Shown here in pieces: positions 40,885 to 45,749 of a DNA stretch of 45,749 nt (its first letter is position 1; each line of letters starts with the position of its first letter). The stretch covers positions 1-45,749 of the forward strand of contig NZ_JAJBMO010000030.1 in the NCBI RefSeq assembly GCF_020537505.1, written 5' to 3'. The notes beneath the pieces were generated by a model that was given only the letters and a program-made list of their open reading frames with translations, ran no database searches and was not told the DNA's origin. This DNA is from Blautia glucerasea. Lineage in GTDB: Bacteria; Bacillota; Clostridia; Lachnospirales; Lachnospiraceae. The translations under genes were made by a program, and so were the position numbers.

Positions 40885-41406
40885 TTAGATTTCTACCAAA
40901 ATTCCCTTTTCCTTATCATACTTACAATATTTCCCCTTTCCGGAAATAAATGGCTGATAGGTATTGGTACGAGTATCTTTCACATATACAATTCCGGTAG
41001 CGATCATTTCTACCAGTGAGAATCGTTTGCTCAGGCTGGAAATCCAGGCATATGTCTTATTGCTGTCTGAGTCAGCTGCCACCAGAGAGTAGCCTTCTTC
41101 ACATGGTTTCAGTGAGAAGTAAATTTTCTCAGGCTTAGAAGTCTCTTTAAACACCTGGCTTGCTATGTAAGAAGAGAAATTCTTCTCCACAAACTGCTGG
41201 AAAGAATACAAGGTGTAAACTTCTCCGCTGACTTCGTCTGTAATCCGATCCCCGCGCTGCAGACGGGCCTTAATCAGTGACAAGGTCTCAATGGTCCAGT
41301 TGATAAAAGAGATGCTGCTGTAGGTCATGCTCTCCAGAAGCTGGTCGATCAGTTTCTTCGTGAGAACATTTGATTTCGTTGCTTCGTTAAATAATTCTTC
41401 GTTCAT
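40885..41406 (-). CDS. Unknown cytoplasmic protein
   Basis: Protein of 173 aa that I do not recognise. No signal, membrane helix or catalytic motif is visible. The N-terminal half looks helical (MNEELFNEATKSNVLTKKL). The middle has GDRITDEVSGEVYTLYSF, and the rest alternates beta-like strands, ending with a Lys-rich tail. The ATG follows GGAGGG by 8 nt on the minus strand, preferred over an ATG seven codons upstream. It is convergent with the MATE gene and divergent from the transporter remnant. Confidence 0.72.
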   Translation of the reverse strand: MNEELFNEATKSNVLTKKLIDQLLESMTYSSISFINWTIETLSLIKARLQRGDRITDEVSGEVYTLYSFQQFVEKNFSSYIASQVFKETSKPEKIYFSLKPCEEGYSLVAADSDSNKTYAWISSLSKRFSLVEMIATGIVYVKDTRTNTYQPFISGKGKYCKYDKEKGILVEI

Positions 41407-41607
41407 AATCCGCACCCTCCATAACATATATATGGTAATTGATAATTTTCATTATAGAATGATATTTGGTTAAAAGCAATAATTTCTGTTCTTTTTTCGC
41501 TCTTTTTTTATATAATATTTGCCTTTGTAAGAAAACCGTGTTATCATCATAAGAGTTGAACTTTACAAGAAGCAAAACAAATTTAAAGTATGTGGAAGGG
41601 ATAACTT

Positions 41608-42982
41608 ATGGAAAAACATCATCACGAGCGAAGTACATTTTCCGGGAAACTTGGATTTGTACTGTCCGCAGCCGGAGCTTCCGTAGGATTGGGAAATATA
41701 TGGCGGTTTCCCTATCTGGCAGCAAAATACGGCGGCGGAATCTTTTTACTAATTTACATTATTCTGGCACTTACCTTCGGTTACTCTATGATTGTAGCAG
41801 AGACAGCTCTCGGCCGAATGACAAGAAAAAGTCCCTTTTGGCGCCTTTGGTAAATTTGGAAAGTCCAAGTGGCTGTCTTTTGGCGGCTGGATCAACGCCA
41901 TTATTCCAGTGCTGATCGTGCCCTATTATTCTGTTATTGGCGGATGGGTGATCAAATACCTGATCGAATATGTGAAAGGTAACAGCCAGAAGCTGGCAGA
42001 GGATGGATATTTCTCTGAATTTATTTCAAACGGTACTTCTACAGAAGTCTGTTTCCTTGTTTTCGCACTTTTAACAATTGCAATTATTTATGTGGGCGTT
42101 CGAAATGGAGTAGAACGTGTTTCCAAATTTATGATGCCAATCCTGGTATTTTTGTCTGTGCTTATCACCGTTTATTCTGTAACAAGACCAGGTGCCCTTG
42201 CCGGTGTAAAGTATTTCCTGGTGCCGAATCCCCAGAATTTCTCCTGGATGACAGTTGTGGCAGCTATGGGACAGATGTTCTATTCCCTGTCTATTGCAAT
42301 GGGTATTCTGGTGACCTTTGGTTCCTACATGAAAAAGGAGGTATCTATCGAAGGCTCTACCAAGAATGTAGAAGTTTTTGATACCTCCATTGCGATCATG
42401 GCAGGTCTGATGATCATTCCGGCTGTGTTTGCATTCTCAGGCGGAGATCCGGATACCTTACAGGCTGGTCCGGCGCTTATGTTTATTACGATCCCGAAAG
42501 TTTTTGCAAGCATGGGACTGGGAACTCCAATCGGAATCCTGTTCTTCGTACTGGTACTTTGTGCAGCACTTACCAGCTCCATTGCTTTGACGGAGAGCGC
42601 TGTATCTACTTTCCAGGATGAGCTGAGATGGCATAGAAAGAAAGCAACGGTTATTGTAGGAGTGATCATGATCCTCCTTGGGACTCTTTCTTCTCTTGGT
42701 TATGGACCGCTGGGCTTTGTAAAAATTATTGGAATGCAGTTCCTGGATTTCTTTGATTTCCTTACGAACTCGGTGATGATGCCGATTGCAGCCTTTGCAA
42801 CTTGTATCCTGATTTCCAGAAAAGTGGGAGTGGAGAAGATCGAAGAGGAAGTGGTTGCAGAAGGCGGCACTTTCCGCAGAAAAAAAGTGTTCAACTTTAT
42901 GATCAAGTATCTTTGCCCGATTTTTGCAGTCATCATCCTGCTTAGTTCTGTGGCAAATGCATTTGGACTCATTTCCATGTAA
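41608..42982 (+). pseudogene. Sodium-dependent NSS-family transporter, frameshifted
   Basis: The first frame codes 81 residues beginning MEKHHHERSTFSGKLGF, with the sodium-site helix GASVGLGNIWRFPYLAAK, and stops after RKSPFWRLW. Removing one T from TTTT at 41836-41839 restores SPFGAFGKFGK and joins it to the second frame, which runs to 42982, for a normal length of about 457 aa. The second frame carries the remaining helices (QMFYSLSIAMGILVTFGSY). The family imports amino acids or related solutes with Na+. Either the gene is inactive or the extra base is a sequencing error. The rest of the frame is intact and undecayed, which fits a very recent change or an error. Confidence 0.88.
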
Positions 42983-43172
42983 ATATTTTCATATCAGAAT
43001 CCTGCGGTTTATTTGTTTAGAAAAACAAAAGTGTTGGGAAAGAAAATGATCCACGAGCAATTAGATGACATTCCCAATGAAAAAGTAAGGGCATTGTGAT
43101 AGAAAGATTGGAGAAGATCGTGCAGGAAGAGAGGGATTTTAGATTCTAATTTGTTTCCCGTACACGCTTTCA
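42983..43172 (+). other. Gene-free stretch with possible gene remnant
   Basis: No intact gene. TTGGGAA near 43034 and TTCCCAA near 43071 could pair. MIHEQLDDIPNEKVRAL can be read from 43046 to a stop at 43099. A second frame from the overlapping GTG at 43096 reads VIERLEKIVQEERDFRF to 43149. Joined, these look like the end of a small helical protein broken by a frameshift. Confidence 0.35.
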
Positions 43173-43333
43173 CAATGTATATTCACCGCCGTGCGTCCAG
43201 GCATTCCACTGGGCTAGCTGGTAACTACGACTAAGCCACTCGGGAAAGCCCTCTCGGCTAAATCTCCGTAACCATCGGATCTCAGCTCCACTGAAACCGC
43301 TCCTGAAATGCACGGCTACATGAATATACATTG
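43173..43333. ncRNA. Candidate structured RNA (or miniature inverted-repeat element)
   Basis: A 161-nt segment is closed by a perfect 13-bp stem CAATGTATATTCA (43173-43185)/TGAATATACATTG (43321-43333). A second perfect stem GCCGTGC (43188-43194)/GCACGGC (43310-43316) lies just inside. Interior helices include CCAG/CTGG (43197-43212), GGG-AAAG-CCC (43242-43251) and TCCG/CGGA (43265-43279). There is no reading frame, and composition is richer in GC than its flanks. Strand is undecided, and no promoter or terminator is evident on either. A raiA-type or other clostridial structured RNA is possible but not confirmed. Confidence 0.55.
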
Positions 43334-43386
43334 CAAAATCGCTGGTTGTTGAAAAGTTGTAGTAAAACAGCAGGAAGGATTATTTT

Positions 43387-44589
43387 ATGAGTAGTTTAAA
43401 TCAAACACCTTCTGCAAATCGGCTCCATATCAGTTTCTTCGGGTGCCGGAATGCAGGGAAATCCAGTGTGGTGAATGCAGTTACCGGGCAGGAGCTTTCC
43501 ATTGTGTCGGACATAAAAGGAACTACCACGGATCCGGTGACAAAGGCGATGGAGCTTCTGCCACTGGGACCGGTGGTTATTATTGATACCCCAGGTATTG
43601 ATGATGTGGGACAGCTTGGGGAGCTGCGGGTGCTGCGGACGAAGAAAATTCTAAATAAGACGGATCTGGCAGTTCTGGTAGTAGATGGTATTGTGGGAAT
43701 GCAGACGGCAGACCAGGAATTGGTGGAATTATTCCAGAAGAAAGAAATTCCTTATCTGGTTGTGTATAATAAAGCGGATCTTATACAGAATGTGCCAACA
43801 GCTGGAGAAAATGAAATCTGGGTTAGTGCCACAGAAGGAACCAATATTTACGAATTAAAGGAGCGTCTTGGGGCCCTGGTAAAAACAGATACTATGACAC
43901 GTAAACTTGTGGGACAGCTGCTAAAGCCTTTGGACATGGTGATCCTGGTCTGTCCCATTGATGAGTCGGCACCTAAGGGACGCTTGATCCTGCCCCAGCA
44001 GCAGGCAATCCGTGATGTGCTGGAAGCTGGAGCCATTGCTGTAGTGATCCGAGAGCATGAACTTGCTGCCACTTTAGAACAGCTGGGAGGCAAAGCCGCC
44101 ATGGTGATTACCGACAGCCAGGCTTTTGCGCTGGTAGGAAAGGTGACACCAGATTCTATCCCACTGACTTCTTTTTCCATACTTATGGCGAATTACAAGG
44201 GATTTCTGAAAACTGCGGTAAATGGGATTTCTGCATTGGAAAATCTGAAGGATGGTGATAAGGTTCTCATTGCAGAGGGCTGTACCCATCATCGCCAGTG
44301 CAACGATATCGGAACGGTGAAGCTTCCCAACTGGCTGAGAGCGTACAGTGGGAAAAAGCTGGAATTTGAATTCTGTTCCGGACGGGATTTTCCGGAGGAT
44401 GTAAGTCCGTATGCGCTGGTTGTGCACTGTGGAGGATGTATGCTTACAGAGAGAGAAGTTCAGTATCGCATGCGCTGTACGGTAGATCAGGGAATACCAT
44501 TTACCAATTATGGGACTGTGATCGCTATGGTGACTGGAACCCTGGAACGAAGCCTGCGGATTTTCCCGGAAATACATGATACGCTATGA
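43387..44589 (+). CDS. hydF: [FeFe]-hydrogenase H-cluster maturation GTPase
   Basis: Protein of 400 aa. The N-terminal TRAFAC GTPase domain has FFGCRNAGKSS (Walker A, 19-27), the switch TTTDP, DTPGIDD and NKAD. A dimerisation domain follows. The C-terminal cluster domain shows Cys299-x-His301 and His347-Cys348-x-x-Cys351, the CxH...HCxxC ligands of the [4Fe-4S] scaffold. It assembles and delivers the diiron subcluster to HydA. HydE, HydG and the hydrogenase are not in the window. AGGAAGGA precedes the ATG. Confidence 0.95.
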   Translation: MSSLNQTPSANRLHISFFGCRNAGKSSVVNAVTGQELSIVSDIKGTTTDPVTKAMELLPLGPVVIIDTPGIDDVGQLGELRVLRTKKILNKTDLAVLVVDGIVGMQTADQELVELFQKKEIPYLVVYNKADLIQNVPTAGENEIWVSATEGTNIYELKERLGALVKTDTMTRKLVGQLLKPLDMVILVCPIDESAPKGRLILPQQQAIRDVLEAGAIAVVIREHELAATLEQLGGKAAMVITDSQAFALVGKVTPDSIPLTSFSILMANYKGFLKTAVNGISALENLKDGDKVLIAEGCTHHRQCNDIGTVKLPNWLRAYSGKKLEFEFCSGRDFPEDVSPYALVVHCGGCMLTEREVQYRMRCTVDQGIPFTNYGTVIAMVTGTLERSLRIFPEIHDTL

Positions 44590-44629
44590 TAAAACAGATA
44601 CAAATGCAGTTTTTTTTAACTACAGAAGG

Positions 44630-44660
44630 GGCTTTCTGCAAAATTGTAGAAAGCCTTTTT
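44630..44660 (+). terminator. Rho-independent terminator of hydF
   Basis: GGCTTTCT (44630-44637) pairs with AGAAAGCC (44648-44655), followed by TTTTT. Confidence 0.9.
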
Positions 44661-44713
44661 CATCCACATTTCCCATAAATGCAATATAAAAACTTTTAGG
44701 AGAGAACGGTTCT

Positions 44714-45592
44714 ATGGATTTAAGAGTCTTACGCTATTTTCTGACAGTGGCCAAGGAACAGAGCTTCACCAAAGCCGCCGAACAGCTGAATATCACCCAG
44801 CCTACCCTTTCCAGGCAGCTTGCGGCTCTGGAAGAGGATCTTGGGACAAAATTGTTCAACAGAGGAGGACATTGCATTACCCTTACCAATGAAGGTCTTC
44901 TGCTAAAAAGACGTGCTCTTGAGATCGTGGATATGGAAGACAAGATCATAAACGAATTCAAGGGCAGCAACGAGGCTATGGAGGGAAAGATCACTATAGG
45001 CTGCGGGGAATTTATGGCTGTGGAAATACTGGCGGAGATCTGTAAAAGCTATAGGGAAAAGTATCCTCTTGTCCAGTTCGCTATTCACACCGGAACCGCA
45101 GATACCATTTCCGATATGATGGGAAAAGGGCTGGTAGACATTGGGCTTTTCTTAGAGCCAATGAGCACAGAAGGACTGGATTATATCCGCATCCCTGGAT
45201 GTGACCACTGGGTGGTGACTCTGAAAGCGGACGATCCTCTGGCAGAAAAAGAAGTGATCACGAAAGAAGATTTAATAAATCTTCCCCTGATCCTGCCAGA
45301 GCGGGTGACCGTCCAAAGCGAAATTGCCAACTGGTTTGGAAAAGATTTTGGAAAGCTGAACATTGCGTTTACCAGTAATCTTGGAACCAATGCGGCGGTT
45401 ATGGCGCTGCATGGACTTGGCTATCCCATTTCCATAGAAGGCGCTGCCAGATATTGGAAGAATGACATTTTGATCCAGCGGAGGCTTTTCCCAAAAATCG
45501 ACACCAGTACCGTAATCGCATGGCGAAGAAACATTCCCTATTCTCCTGTGATCAGTAAGTTTATCGAGGAGATAAATGCCTATAAAGCATAG
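44714..45592 (+). CDS. LysR-family transcriptional regulator
   Basis: Regulator of 292 aa. The N-terminal winged HTH covers 1-60 (LRYFLTVAKEQSFTKAAEQL, then TQPTLSRQLAALEEDLGTKLF). A long helix leads to the periplasmic-binding-like effector domain (about 90-290). AGGAGAG precedes the ATG. The target is unknown. LysR genes usually control a divergent neighbour, but hydF is co-oriented, so the target may lie beyond the right edge, where palindromes are seen. Confidence 0.92.
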   Translation: MDLRVLRYFLTVAKEQSFTKAAEQLNITQPTLSRQLAALEEDLGTKLFNRGGHCITLTNEGLLLKRRALEIVDMEDKIINEFKGSNEAMEGKITIGCGEFMAVEILAEICKSYREKYPLVQFAIHTGTADTISDMMGKGLVDIGLFLEPMSTEGLDYIRIPGCDHWVVTLKADDPLAEKEVITKEDLINLPLILPERVTVQSEIANWFGKDFGKLNIAFTSNLGTNAAVMALHGLGYPISIEGAARYWKNDILIQRRLFPKIDTSTVIAWRRNIPYSPVISKFIEEINAYKA

Positions 45593-45615
45593 TAATGCAT
45601 GTAATATAAGTATTA

Positions 45616-45695
45616 GACATAATGAATGTCGAAATATATAATAATATGCAGGACGTATTTGATTTCAATGACATAACAGGAGCTTCCTGTATAAT
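45616..45695 (+). promoter_or_regulatory. Palindromes and -10 box at the right edge
   Basis: GACAT-AATGA-ATGTC (45616-45630) and ACAGGA-GCT-TCCTGT (45676-45690) are inverted repeats. The second abuts TATAAT (45690-45695). No clear -35 was found. This looks like the regulated promoter of a gene outside the window. Confidence 0.45.
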
Positions 45696-45749
45696 AAAAA
45701 GCGTAGACGTTGAAATTTGAAAATACCTCAGAGTACAATAAGACTACTG

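Noticed and set aside
43173..43333. tRNA or tmRNA within the structured element
   Set aside because: No acceptor stem ending in CCA context, no T-loop or anticodon arm in the right order on either strand.
1..45749. CRISPR array, transposase or prophage
   Set aside because: No regularly spaced direct repeats and no recombinase, transposase or phage structural gene were seen in any frame.

Overview
The window reads as chromosomal DNA of a gut-type Firmicute, most likely a Lachnospiraceae (Blautia/Dorea-like) anaerobe. This is inferred from the gene set: hydF, short HisG with HisZ, recU, ylbJ, a YesMN-type two-component pair, a B12-riboswitch-controlled FecCD-type importer and a clostridial NSS transporter, with moderate GC and strong AGGAGG-type ribosome binding sites. 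No rRNA, tRNA, CRISPR array, phage or insertion sequence was seen.

Region 1 (1-6390) is visibly AT-rich. It holds a thiol-redox cluster: an SDR, a thioredoxin, a rhodanese, a CoA-disulfide reductase with a fused rhodanese domain, a Crp/Fnr-family regulator, a second thioredoxin and a thioredoxin reductase. Three promoters in this block share a 15-bp operator (TGTGAT-N3-ATCACA type) at exactly the same distance from the -10 box. The regulator encoded among them has a CRP-like R-E-x-x-x-R recognition helix, so a local class II activated regulon is strongly suggested.

Region 2 (6392-17950) is core housekeeping: mgsA, rsmD, coaD, a coiled-coil protein, ylbJ (opposite strand), pepD-type dipeptidase, an M23 peptidase, a small alarmone synthetase with a structured leader, a YgiQ radical-SAM protein, an unknown membrane protein, an RluA-type pseudouridine synthase, signal peptidase I and recU.

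Region 3 (17951-22424) is a partial histidine operon hisZ-G-D-B-I. Its consensus promoter has a spacer filled by a 19-bp palindrome, and its leader hairpin could mask the hisZ ribosome binding site. A VanW-domain protein follows.

Region 4 (23890-30330) is the most novel part. A cobalamin riboswitch with a terminator precedes an 836-residue secreted protein made of three beta-sandwich modules (NEAT-like in pattern) on Pro/Thr linkers plus half of a substrate-binding protein. Then come a full substrate-binding protein that is its paralogue, a FecCD permease and an ATPase with an unexplained C-terminal domain. I propose a corrinoid capture-and-relay system for a Gram-positive envelope.

Region 5 (30424-40692) contains a YitT protein, a YesN/YesM two-component system facing away from a sugar ABC operon that ends in a YicI-like alpha-xylosidase, and a MATE exporter.

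Region 6 (40703-45749) contains large hairpins, an unknown protein, a frameshifted sodium-dependent transporter, a 161-nt highly structured element closed by perfect terminal stems (an unassigned RNA or a mobile miniature element), hydF and a LysR regulator.
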